Source of the DNA: Iningainema tapete BLCC-T55 | GTDB taxonomy: Bacteria; Cyanobacteriota; Cyanobacteriia; Cyanobacteriales; Nostocaceae | Direction: 5' to 3' | DNA: 64,000 bases | Assembly: GCF_014698965.1 (NCBI RefSeq) | Contig: NZ_JACXAE010000072.1 | Coordinates: forward strand, 186,001-250,000 | Part shown: positions 1 through 8,188 of the stretch, piece by piece | Layout: each line of letters begins with the position of its first letter | How positions within the stretch are numbered: the stretch's first letter is position 1 | Notes under the pieces: generated by a model | Told to the model about the DNA's origin: nothing | Seen by the model: the letters and a program-made list of their open reading frames with translations, nothing else | The model's database searches: none | Made by a program: the position numbers and the translations under genes

Positions 1-1553
1 AAGCCACAAAAATTTTCTTAGGTGTGGAGGTAATTAACCGTTCGATTAGACACTTGGGAGAAGCGAAAAAAACTTTGGAGCAGGAGTTAAAAGCAATTGG
101 TGATGCGGGAATTAAACAGATTTTGCGCGAAGCAGAAAACATAGAACAAGAAATTGAGCGCATCTCCAAAAGACAAACGGAAATTGAACAAGAGTTAGAG
201 TACCAACAAACTTTTAAAAAAGAAACAAATAACCGTTTAAGAGAGCTTAGTGCAGCTAAGGAATTAGCAGAAAGACGGCAAGAATTAGAAAAACAAAAAG
301 CAGCGAATCAAGATAACTTGAGACAAACTAGGGAAGCTATCCAAAAAGCAATTTCGGCACGCGGTTATACAGTATTACTATCAGAACATACAAACATATA
401 TCAGGAAATAATTGAAGATTTTAAGCAACGAGGTGAGTTAAAGGCAGGAATTTCGCGTGAATTTATCAATAATTTACTCAACTCTCGGCGCTGTATTTGT
501 GGCACAGAATTAAAAGTAGGAAAACCTGTACACGAGCATGTGAAAAGTTGGTTAGATAAAGCTGGTTCCTCAGCAGTCGAAGAAACATCTATCCGCATCA
601 GCGCACAAGTGGATGAAATTGATAAGCAAGTAGCAGCTTTTTGGGAAGAAATTGACAAAGAACAAGCAAGACAAAATCAATTAAGACAAGTTGTGTCAAC
701 AATAGAGAGTGAGTTAGATAATATTCAAGAACGATTGCGTAAAGATGCTAACGAAGAAATTAGCAGTTTACAAAAGCGATTGGATGAAATTGAAGAAAGA
801 ATCAGAGATTTAACGCTAGAGCAAGGTGCGAATCAGCAACAAATTGCTAACTGTAAAGCTGAATTGGAAGGTTTGGGTAAACAAATTGCTAAGCAGAAAC
901 TGAATGAGGAACGACAGGCACTAACTCAGCGACGCATCAGCGCAACTCAAGATGCAATTGAAAGATTAACGGAAATGAGAGTTCGTCAAGAGAAACAGTT
1001 TCGCGCTTCATTAGAAAAGCGGGTACAAGAAATATTTAGTGAAATTTCATTTACGCCTTATATTCCTAAAATCAGTGATAAATATGAACTGACGCTGGTG
1101 GAAAATACCACAGGCGTAGAAGCATCTGTTGCAGCTTCTACCGGAGAAAATCAAATCTTGAGTTTATCGTTTATTAGCAGCATTATCGACATGGTGCGGG
1201 AATGGAGTGGGAAAAGACAAATGTTGATGGCTCCAGATAGTAGCACCTTCCCGATTATCATGGATTCACCCTTTGGCAGTTTGGATGAACATTATCGACG
1301 GCGGATTGCCAAAACAATACCCAAATTAGCAAATCAGTTGATGGTTTTAGTGACTAAAACTCAGTGGCGCGGAGAAGTAGAAGAAGAAATCACCGACAAA
1401 ATAGGTAAAGAATATGTACTGACTTACTACTCTTCCAAACCCGATTGCGAACAAGATTACATTGAATTGGGTGATGAATACTATCCCTTAGTCAGACAAA
1501 GTCCAAATGAATTCGAGTACACAGAAATCATTGAAGTCAACCGCGAAATTTAA
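1..1553 (+). CDS. SMC/Rad50-like ATPase, Dnd-associated (5' end beyond the window)
   Basis: The reading frame is open to the left edge: codons from base 3 read ATKIFLGVEV without a stop, so the GTG at 24 is probably not the start and the Walker A half lies outside the window. Long coiled-coil stretches (about residues 10-110 and 185-340, counted from base 24) flank a CICG motif near residue 157, placed like a Rad50/SbcC zinc hook. The C-terminal half carries an ABC signature-like STGENQILSLS and a Walker B/D-loop PIIMDSPFGSLDE at about nt 1250-1290. This is the architecture of DndD- and SbcC-type ATPases. Because it lies in a Dnd locus on the same strand as dndCD, I infer a DNA-processing or restriction role linked to phosphorothioation; a generic SbcC-like repair ATPase is the alternative. 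Confidence 0.8.
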   Translation, partial: ATKIFLGVEVINRSIRHLGEAKKTLEQELKAIGDAGIKQILREAENIEQEIERISKRQTEIEQELEYQQTFKKETNNRLRELSAAKELAERRQELEKQKAANQDNLRQTREAIQKAISARGYTVLLSEHTNIYQEIIEDFKQRGELKAGISREFINNLLNSRRCICGTELKVGKPVHEHVKSWLDKAGSSAVEETSIRISAQVDEIDKQVAAFWEEIDKEQARQNQLRQVVSTIESELDNIQERLRKDANEEISSLQKRLDEIEERIRDLTLEQGANQQQIANCKAELEGLGKQIAKQKLNEERQALTQRRISATQDAIERLTEMRVRQEKQFRASLEKRVQEIFSEISFTPYIPKISDKYELTLVENTTGVEASVAASTGENQILSLSFISSIIDMVREWSGKRQMLMAPDSSTFPIIMDSPFGSLDEHYRRRIAKTIPKLANQLMVLVTKTQWRGEVEEEITDKIGKEYVLTYYSSKPDCEQDYIELGDEYYPLVRQSPNEFEYTEIIEVNREI

Positions 1554-1555
1554 CT

Positions 1556-1692
1556 GTAGAGACGCCCCGGTGGGGCGTCTGCACCGTGAAAATTTCTAGA
1601 TATTTTGATTTTTGCCTTTCAAAAAGCGAGTTAATCATGTATATTAGCGATCGCACACAGATGTAGAGACGCCCCGACGGGGCGTCTCTACA
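1556..1692. repeat. Two GTAGAGACG-type palindromes in a 408-bp gap
   Basis: The gap from 1554 to 1961 holds no convincing gene. It contains two near-identical hairpins, 1556-1582 (gacgcccc / ggggcgtc arms) and 1662-1692 (tgtagagacgcccc / ggggcgtctctaca arms). The first directly follows the stop of the ATPase gene and could act as a transcription terminator, but the same palindrome family is scattered through the window in many contexts, so it is better described as a dispersed repeat. The remainder (1693-1961) shows no feature apart from being the probable promoter region of the next gene. Confidence 0.7.
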
Positions 1693-1961
1693 GACATTTG
1701 CATTTCTATGTATATCAACCCTGATGTTAGGCAAACAACCGTTTACCTCTAAATATGCCTTTTCTGACATTAAGTCATTAGGCATTTATATTTCGTAACT
1801 AAGATCGCACCCCGAAATCTGGTAAGCTGCTAGCTATTTGGTAGCTTTCGTCCTAATTCTATCACGCGAATAATTTCATGGGGGGAGGGTATTAACCCCC
1901 CAATAGACAATGCAATGTTTAAGACTTTGAGTTAAGATGATGACAAATTAGATACGAGTAT

Positions 1962-2435
1962 ATGGCGGAAGCAGGTAGAATTAGAGTTGCTAAAGATAAG
2001 GCTGATTTAGTCAAAGCTTTAACATCAGCAAATGGTACAACAGGTCCTTTTCAAACTTATGCTGATGTAATTGTATTTGCAGCTACTTTGGGAGCTAAGT
2101 ATAAAAAGCGTGTTCCTTTCTCTGAGATATCCAAAAGAGAACCATCTCCCATTAGATTAGAAACTTTTAATGCAATGGGACATGATTGGGTAATCAAGTT
2201 GCTGGGAATTACTGAAACAAAAGATATTAAGATACTAGCAGTTAATGAACACGAAGCTGAAGAGCAGCGAAACCTAATTTTTGAAGAGTATGCTAATGGT
2301 GGGCTGGAAGTTTTGCAGAATGAGTTACGAGGATCAGTAGACTATACATACCAAGTTTCATTATTTCTCAGTAAGTTTAAAGTTAATCAAGAGCAACAAG
2401 ACGAGGAATTTGATTTAACCAAATTCATGAATTGA
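1962..2435 (+). CDS. Dnd system-associated protein 4-like
   Basis: A 157-residue soluble protein without signal peptide or membrane segment. Its text (FQTYADVIVFAATLGAKY near residues 30-47, an FSEIS-P-IR-ETF stretch near 55-70, and a long acidic C-terminal half ending in FDLTKFMN) resembles the small family found beside dnd genes and named dnd system-associated protein 4. No catalytic motif is visible and its biochemical function is unknown. It lies between the SMC-like ATPase and the DndB-like genes, on the same strand as the ATPase but 408 bp away, so it may have its own promoter. The family assignment is from memory of the sequence pattern plus context; the gene itself is convincing. Confidence 0.75.
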   Translation: MAEAGRIRVAKDKADLVKALTSANGTTGPFQTYADVIVFAATLGAKYKKRVPFSEISKREPSPIRLETFNAMGHDWVIKLLGITETKDIKILAVNEHEAEEQRNLIFEEYANGGLEVLQNELRGSVDYTYQVSLFLSKFKVNQEQQDEEFDLTKFMN

Positions 2436-2446
2436 TTTAAGCAAAA

Positions 2447-2524
2447 GTAGGGTGTCGTAGCGCCGAGAGTACGGCAATAAACAACAGATTAATGGTGCGT
2501 TACGTTTCACGCTTCGCACCCTAC
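2447..2524. repeat. Inverted repeat GTAGGGTG...CACCCTAC
   Basis: An imperfect palindrome whose 8-bp ends match exactly (2447-2454 and 2517-2524), with gcgccgag and ttcacgcttcgc tracts inside. It lies between the convergent ends of the Dnd-associated gene and the DndB-like paralogue. Its form is that of a cyanobacterial intergenic repeat, and it could terminate transcription from both sides. Confidence 0.6.
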
Positions 2525-2586
2525 TTATATCTGCTTCGTTTTACCTTTTTTAAGGTAGTACAAAGCGCATATTTGGATAATCTTAC

Positions 2587-4059
2587 TTACAAACCTTGTT
2601 CCTCCTCCTCCTCAGATAGTGGCTGCGAGGAAGGCTGACTATATGAATCAGGCAAACCTACCGCAAGTACTGCAGAAAACCTGTCACGAACCAAGTCTTC
2701 TTTTCGCTGATTACTCATTTTTTCATGGTCCCTACCATAGAAGGCAGTTGTGTCAAAACCCTTGTATAATGCTTTGTATGCATCACTACAATCATTCCAC
2801 TGATCTTTATTTGTATCTGCGCTAAAGAAATGGAGTAGCTTTCGCCTCGACAACATTGGATAACCATTGGCTGCATCAATTTCAATTTTGCGAGAGCCGA
2901 AATACCACAAGCACAATAAGAAAAATATTCTATCTTCTACAGCTCTTGCAACCTTAATTTTGTCATTTCCCGGGTTTATAGCTACAAATGTCCATAGACG
3001 AAAAGGGTAATTTAGCAAGTTGGCATCTACTCTAAGAACGCCTTTGTCATAGAGCCGATCCAAAAATTGCAACACATCATCTATGTTGCCTAAGTTTGAG
3101 TCTTTGCCTTTGTAGTCAAATTCCACCATTCTTCCCAAACGAACCATAGCCTTCTGGAAAATGGTTTTGAAAGCCCATTGATTATCTTTCATGCTAGCGA
3201 TCGCAATTTGATGCGCTAGTATTTCTCGGTTATGCCAATCACTATCCCTAGCATTCTCCTGCTCTCTAATAATTCCTTTGTGTTTACTGGTTTGAGCTTG
3301 AAACCTGCCAAAAGTACCCTCAATCAAATGATGCTCGCGAGCATACTTGAGCAAGTTACGGTATGGGTTAAATTCTAGTAAAAGCTTCACTAGCCAGGGA
3401 CGAAAGTTTACTTTAAATCCTTTGATTGCTGAATCAAGGTAATTCTCTGGTATTCGCGCAAATGGTGTAACAGGTTCTTCATCTTCGTCACAGTAGTCTT
3501 CTAAGTAATATTGCAAGAGCGCTCGCCCCTCATACTGGACTTTTTGATCGTTGATACCCAGTGTAGAATCAATGCTATCAATAAATTCTAAAACTTGCTT
3601 TTTTTCCATTGGATCGCGTGGTGGTTTTAGATCCAGAGTTGCCGAAACCAACAGATCAAGATGAACTAGTGAATTCAGGTAGTAGGAGGTATCAAATCGG
3701 TTTAAGTCGTCTTGCCAGCGCACTAAAGAAAGGGGAAGTCGATCTTGGGCATCTTCACCTGTTTTTTCAGTTAGCAATGTTCTAACACACTGGGCATTGA
3801 TACTCTTATCATCAAGGATCAGTTCTCTAGCCTTATCTACAGTCTTGGCATTCTTATTCAAATCAGTAAATAATTCACGAGCAATTCCCCTAATAGAGTA
3901 ATCAGCTTCACTTTGAACATTTTGGAACCCAGCACTAGAATGAAGCAAAACAAACAAGACTGGAATTTTAGTTTGTTGCTCAATGGTGCGAAGAGTACCA
4001 CCCCGAAACTTCTGATCTTCACGGAAGGTACGCAGTGCCCTACATGCGATGTTGTCCAT
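2587..4059 (-). CDS. DndB-like paralogue, C-terminal part (frameshifted)
   Basis: A 490-codon frame that carries the larger part of a second DndB-like (DGQHR-family) protein. It continues the 4040-4582 fragment: that frame ends DGQHRM-stop, and this frame resumes as RALRTFRE one base later, as expected for an intact DGQHRMRALRTF sequence. The ATG at 4059 overlaps the motif in another frame and is probably not a genuine start. The C terminus is an acidic run (SEEEEEQG). The rest shows no recognised catalytic motif. Joined, the protein would be about 670 residues, longer than the neighbouring DndB. The gene is either a recent pseudogene, a sequencing error, or made as two polypeptides by reinitiation. 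Confidence 0.7.
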   Translation of the reverse strand: MDNIACRALRTFREDQKFRGGTLRTIEQQTKIPVLFVLLHSSAGFQNVQSEADYSIRGIARELFTDLNKNAKTVDKARELILDDKSINAQCVRTLLTEKTGEDAQDRLPLSLVRWQDDLNRFDTSYYLNSLVHLDLLVSATLDLKPPRDPMEKKQVLEFIDSIDSTLGINDQKVQYEGRALLQYYLEDYCDEDEEPVTPFARIPENYLDSAIKGFKVNFRPWLVKLLLEFNPYRNLLKYAREHHLIEGTFGRFQAQTSKHKGIIREQENARDSDWHNREILAHQIAIASMKDNQWAFKTIFQKAMVRLGRMVEFDYKGKDSNLGNIDDVLQFLDRLYDKGVLRVDANLLNYPFRLWTFVAINPGNDKIKVARAVEDRIFFLLCLWYFGSRKIEIDAANGYPMLSRRKLLHFFSADTNKDQWNDCSDAYKALYKGFDTTAFYGRDHEKMSNQRKEDLVRDRFSAVLAVGLPDSYSQPSSQPLSEEEEEQGL

Positions 4060-4582
4060 CTACAGCTACTGCCAGTACACGATCTTCATCCCAACGAAGT
4101 CGGGCGGAGAGTCCGATAGACATGAACTGAACACCGCCGAAGTTAGAAACTTGAGCTTGTGGATGGTTCCATTGAGAATCATCCGGATCGGTACCATCCC
4201 AAGGTATAGGGGGAGGATCGATGGTTGTAGAGTTATCGAAGGTATCCTGAATCTTACCATCGGCTCCCTTTGGCATCAATAGAATGGTAATCGCATTGAA
4301 AAATTTGAGTTTTTTGGGATCGAGAAGGTAGCCTTTAACGATATCATCCTCTACCCTTTTGTCATCAATTTCTCGCTGAAAAAGTTCTTTGAGCGACCAT
4401 TTTGTGTCTAACGAAGCCGGAATTTGTTCAGCTATCTTAAGCTCATCAATGGCTCTATTAATTTCAATAAGTGAAAGGAAGTAGGGAAGTGCTATACCTT
4501 CTGATAACGTGTAAGTCCCTGTTAAACCATAAAGAGGTTTGTTGAATCTTGCTTTTCCTTCATTATTTGGTAGTATGAGCAT
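4040..4582 (-). CDS. DndB-like paralogue, N-terminal part (frameshifted)
   Basis: A 180-residue frame that starts MLILPNNEGK and stops immediately after VAVDGQHRM, the DGQHR signature of DndB-type proteins. The neighbouring dndB has the same motif as YALDGQHRL near residue 178, at the same distance from its start, so the two are paralogues. The stop arises because one extra base (the T after ATG near 4043) throws the frame; in the +1 frame the protein continues in the 2587-4059 reading frame. There is no homopolymer at the break, so polymerase slippage or programmed frameshifting is not obvious. DndB proteins are regulators or partners of phosphorothioation; the role of this second copy is unknown. 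Confidence 0.7.
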   Translation of the reverse strand: MLILPNNEGKARFNKPLYGLTGTYTLSEGIALPYFLSLIEINRAIDELKIAEQIPASLDTKWSLKELFQREIDDKRVEDDIVKGYLLDPKKLKFFNAITILLMPKGADGKIQDTFDNSTTIDPPPIPWDGTDPDDSQWNHPQAQVSNFGGVQFMSIGLSARLRWDEDRVLAVAVDGQHRM

Positions 4583-4764
4583 CCTGAATTAACCGTATTT
4601 GAGAGTAAATGAGCGAAGAAATAGCCCGGTGGATTTCCGTGTAGCTATGTCATAAACATGACTCCCTTTATACAGCAATTTACTTTGATAGCACAACAGC
4701 AAAGTTACGGTATTTCAGTAGGCAGATAAAAAGAATACAGCTAAAGATTTGTAAAGACTAGTAA

Positions 4765-6360
4765 TTATAAAATTGATGGAAGTCCTACCGCTTTGGGTTC
4801 GACAAACTTGCCCTCAAAACCAATTGTTTTATTTTCTACAGTTCTGGCTTTAGCTAAATTCTGACGCAGTTCGGCACGTTCTATGTGATCTTGAATACCA
4901 CCAAGAATATAGATTAGTAATTTTGCTGCTAAATCCCGCCCAGCAATTTGCACTCGTTTTCGATTTGCGTCATATAAAACTCCATACCAGAGTGATTGCG
5001 GATACTCCATGCTGCTAAAACCGCCTTGTTGATCGTATTTTCGCAGCTTCTTAAATATGTCTTCTAAGGATAAACCTTTCCTAAATACCAAGATACCTAA
5101 AGCTTGAGCTAATGCTACTTGACCAACAGGACGGAAAAGCATATTTCCTTCGCCTCCATCCTTTTCAAAGCTAAATCTTCGCAGTTGAGGGGTATCTTCG
5201 TATTCTAAAATTTTATAACTTGGTAAAGTTGCGAGATAATCAAGCAGCTCCTGAAAATCTCTAATTCCCTCGGATAGTTCTCGATCTTCTGGGCGTAGGG
5301 GAATTAAACCTTTAGATAAAGGTTTCCAATGCTGGAATTTTTGCCCCAAATAGCGCTCTGACATATCCTGTAGAGCTTGTAGCGTTGTCAAAACTGTTGA
5401 CTTAGCCGCTACAGTTGCACTATTCCAATTGACGCGAGGTTTCCTACCTTCACGTTGTTCCAAAAGTGGATGAGTGACAGCAATCTTTCTGGCAACAATA
5501 GAAAAACCATCATCCTCATTCAACTGTGCTAGTTGACCTTTACTTAAAGGTACAGCCATAAGGTTGACGTGAACAAAAGTTGATCTTACCCTTCGTCTTG
5601 CTTCTTCGTGGGTTTCACCTACCGCAACTGCACTGAGAAACTCAATCCCAATTTTTTCTTTGGGTAAGCTTTTTAGGTAAGCAGGCGAGGCGTGGTATTT
5701 TTCGATCAAATCATCTAGTGTAATTACTGTGTCGTAAGGAGTTTTATCCTTTTTGTATCGCTGGAGTTTACCAGTTCTGAGTAACTCCATCAAACCCTGC
5801 ACTCCCATTAACCGATGTTGACCATCTAAAGCATAAATAGTTACATTTTCATCAGAAACGTTAAGTAAACCAAATCTACCATCTCGATCCAGTGGTGTAA
5901 ATTCTGTGGTAGATTTTATAGCCCGTGCCTGACTATCCCACTGAGATGCTTGAGGATTATCCACCCACGGCTGGTTAATCACTACCAAAACTGGTGGAAA
6001 TTTGTGATTGCGAACTGCCAAATACTGTACTAACGGTGCTTGACGAGACCAATCAAGGGGACGCTGTTGAATTTCATCAATACTATCCGCGTCTATCTCA
6101 ATATTACCAGTTACGGGATTGTACTTTTGCTTGAGTAAGGGTAAGCCAGATGCAAAGTTAACCCGATGCGCAAACCATTCCAGTGTAACGGAACCTACAT
6201 ACGCCTGGTTCCCTCCCATCTCGGTTTTCTGAACCAGAATTTGGTTGTTGCTATCAAGATAGTTATCTAGCAATGAACCGAATTGCTTGAGATCGTTCTG
6301 CCCCTGTTCAATGTTCTGGTTTTTGAGAAGATCGATTGGGTAATCTGGAATGTTGCTCAT
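4765..6360 (-). CDS. dndB: DNA sulfur modification protein DndB
   Basis: A 531-residue protein with the family signature DGQHR at residues 178-182 (YALDGQHRLMGVQG). In Dnd systems DndB is a DNA-binding protein that represses dnd transcription and influences which sites are modified. This copy is longer than the roughly 360-380 residues usual for DndB, with extra sequence in its C-terminal half, so it may belong to the larger DGQHR-domain subgroup. It is transcribed away from dndC, with 147 bp between their starts, which fits control of a shared intergenic promoter region. The second, frameshifted DndB-like gene lies 182 bp downstream on the same strand; that gap holds nothing I recognise. Confidence 0.85.
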   Translation of the reverse strand: MSNIPDYPIDLLKNQNIEQGQNDLKQFGSLLDNYLDSNNQILVQKTEMGGNQAYVGSVTLEWFAHRVNFASGLPLLKQKYNPVTGNIEIDADSIDEIQQRPLDWSRQAPLVQYLAVRNHKFPPVLVVINQPWVDNPQASQWDSQARAIKSTTEFTPLDRDGRFGLLNVSDENVTIYALDGQHRLMGVQGLMELLRTGKLQRYKKDKTPYDTVITLDDLIEKYHASPAYLKSLPKEKIGIEFLSAVAVGETHEEARRRVRSTFVHVNLMAVPLSKGQLAQLNEDDGFSIVARKIAVTHPLLEQREGRKPRVNWNSATVAAKSTVLTTLQALQDMSERYLGQKFQHWKPLSKGLIPLRPEDRELSEGIRDFQELLDYLATLPSYKILEYEDTPQLRRFSFEKDGGEGNMLFRPVGQVALAQALGILVFRKGLSLEDIFKKLRKYDQQGGFSSMEYPQSLWYGVLYDANRKRVQIAGRDLAAKLLIYILGGIQDHIERAELRQNLAKARTVENKTIGFEGKFVEPKAVGLPSIL

Positions 6361-6507
6361 TTGAATAAATTTGAATTTTTAGCCCAGAATCAATATATAA
6401 GAAATTGAAAGTTAAAAAATTAAGTTTTTAAAAACCGTAATTAGTACAAATTTATGTAATACTAAATTTGCCCTTGTCAAAATAGGGGGTTGAACAGGGA
6501 TAGGCAC
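6361..6507. promoter_or_regulatory. Divergent dndB/dndC promoter region with a candidate dyad
   Basis: This AT-rich stretch separates the divergent dndB and dndC genes and must hold both promoters. A dyad TTAGTA...TACTAA spans 6441-6465, and TATAAG- and TATGTAAT-type -10-like hexamers occur around it. By analogy with DndB repression of dnd operons, the dyad is a candidate operator. This is inference from position and symmetry; the arms are only 6 bp. Confidence 0.35.
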
Positions 6508-8118
6508 ATGACTTCAGTACAACAGCAAGAAAAAAAAGTTCAGCCGCGTACAGTGGCAGAGTTAGTGGAAACTATCCAGACTCTCACCACGGAAATTCAA
6601 GAATTATATTGTTTGGACGAAATACCCTGGATTATCGGTGTATCTTGGGGTAAAGATTCAAGTACTGTACTACAGTTGGTGTGGAATGCGATCGCCGCTC
6701 TACCCAAAGAAAAACGCACGAAAACAATCCACGTCATTACAACTGACACGTTGGTAGAAAATCCGATAGTTGCTGGTTGGGTACGTAAATCTTTACAGCA
6801 ACTCAAAGAAGCTGCCAAAGAAATGAATATGCCAATTGAACCCCATCTGCTGCAACCAATAGTTCAAGAAACATTTTGGGTAAATCTGATTGGCAAAGGC
6901 TACCCAGCACCGCGCCACCAGTTTCGCTGGTGTACCCAACGCTTGAAAATTAATCCAGCCAACCAATTCATTCGGGAAATGGTGAGAGCAAACGGCGAAA
7001 CAATTCTGGTTTTGGGTACTCGCAAAGCCGAAAGCACCAAACGTGCGGCGACAATGCAAAAGCATCAAATTGGTAGAGTGCGCGATCGCCTTAGCCCCAA
7101 CGCCAGCTTACCTAACTCACTAATTTACAGCCCCATCGAAGATTGGAGTAATAATGATGTCTGGATCTATCTAAATCAGTGTGAAAATCCCTGGGGAAAA
7201 AGCAACAAAGAGTTATTCAACATGTACCGGGGTGCAACAGCAGATAACGAATGCCCCCTCGTAGTTGATACCTCTACTCCTAGTTGTGGCGATTCCCGAT
7301 TTGGGTGTTGGGTTTGTACAATGGTAAATAAAGATAGATCGATGGAGGCAATGATTCAAAACGATGAAGAAAAAGAATGGATGCAACCTTTATTAGATAT
7401 TCGTAATGAATTAGATATTAAAGATGATCGCGACAAAAGAGACTTCCGCCGAATCTGGGGCGAAGTTCAACTATTTGAACGCAACGTAGAAGGCGAAACT
7501 TCTATTGAAACCATTCATGGTCCTTATACAAAATACTGGCGAGAATACTGGCTGAGAAAAGTTTTAGAAGCACAAACAAAAAGTCGTCAGTCAGCACCAG
7601 AAAATATGCGTGATATTACTCTCATGACTAAAGAAGAACTCAGCGAAATTAGACGCATTTGGCTAGAAGAAAAACACGAATTTGATGATAGTTTACCCCG
7701 TATATATCAGGAAGTCACAGGTGAACCTTTCATAGATCCGCGCCCTGGTGCAGAACACAGCTTACTAGGTAGTGATGAATGGGCAGTGCTAGAGGAAATT
7801 TGTGATGGTGATGCCATGCACTTAGAACTAATGGCGAAACTATTAAACACAGAACGCCAGTATCGTAAAATGGCTAGTCGTAGAGGAATATATGACGCCT
7901 TAGAAAAATGTTTCAACACCAGCTCACGTTCCCAAGAAGATGCAATTGAAAATGCCAAATTCATCCGGAATTTAAAAACAGCAGCAAGTGAAGGCGACGT
8001 TGACAAAGTAAAACAGTTAACTTTAGGAGATGTTGAGGTAACAGAAGTTTCAACCACTGAACCAGATACTTGGGCAAGTAGAAAATTCCGCAACAAGGAA
8101 ACAACCAATGATAAATAA
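6508..8118 (+). CDS. dndC: DNA sulfur modification protein DndC
   Basis: A PAPS-reductase/ATP-pyrophosphatase-fold enzyme that activates the DNA backbone or sulfur for phosphorothioate formation, receiving sulfur from a cysteine desulfurase (DndA/IscS type, not in this window). The PP-loop SWGKDS is at residues 46-51; the family usually has SGGKDS. Cysteines at 260, 267 and 270 (CGDSRFGCWVC) plus FRWC and NECP fit binding of the [4Fe-4S] cluster known for DndC. I chose the ATG at 6508, six codons inside a longer frame that opens with TTG at 6490, because an AGG-rich stretch precedes it. The gene heads a dndC-dndD transcription unit with a 70-bp spacer. Confidence 0.93.
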   Translation: MTSVQQQEKKVQPRTVAELVETIQTLTTEIQELYCLDEIPWIIGVSWGKDSSTVLQLVWNAIAALPKEKRTKTIHVITTDTLVENPIVAGWVRKSLQQLKEAAKEMNMPIEPHLLQPIVQETFWVNLIGKGYPAPRHQFRWCTQRLKINPANQFIREMVRANGETILVLGTRKAESTKRAATMQKHQIGRVRDRLSPNASLPNSLIYSPIEDWSNNDVWIYLNQCENPWGKSNKELFNMYRGATADNECPLVVDTSTPSCGDSRFGCWVCTMVNKDRSMEAMIQNDEEKEWMQPLLDIRNELDIKDDRDKRDFRRIWGEVQLFERNVEGETSIETIHGPYTKYWREYWLRKVLEAQTKSRQSAPENMRDITLMTKEELSEIRRIWLEEKHEFDDSLPRIYQEVTGEPFIDPRPGAEHSLLGSDEWAVLEEICDGDAMHLELMAKLLNTERQYRKMASRRGIYDALEKCFNTSSRSQEDAIENAKFIRNLKTAASEGDVDKVKQLTLGDVEVTEVSTTEPDTWASRKFRNKETTNDK

Positions 8119-8188
8119 TTTCGTTGAATAGACACAAAATTTCGCGTCTCTAAATAATAATATTTGCGCCTTTGCGTGAGACTTAAAA

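Noticed and set aside
4038-4060. Programmed +1 frameshift in the DndB paralogue
   Set aside because: There is no slippery run, no internal Shine-Dalgarno-like site and no known programmed shift in the family, so a mutation or error is simpler.
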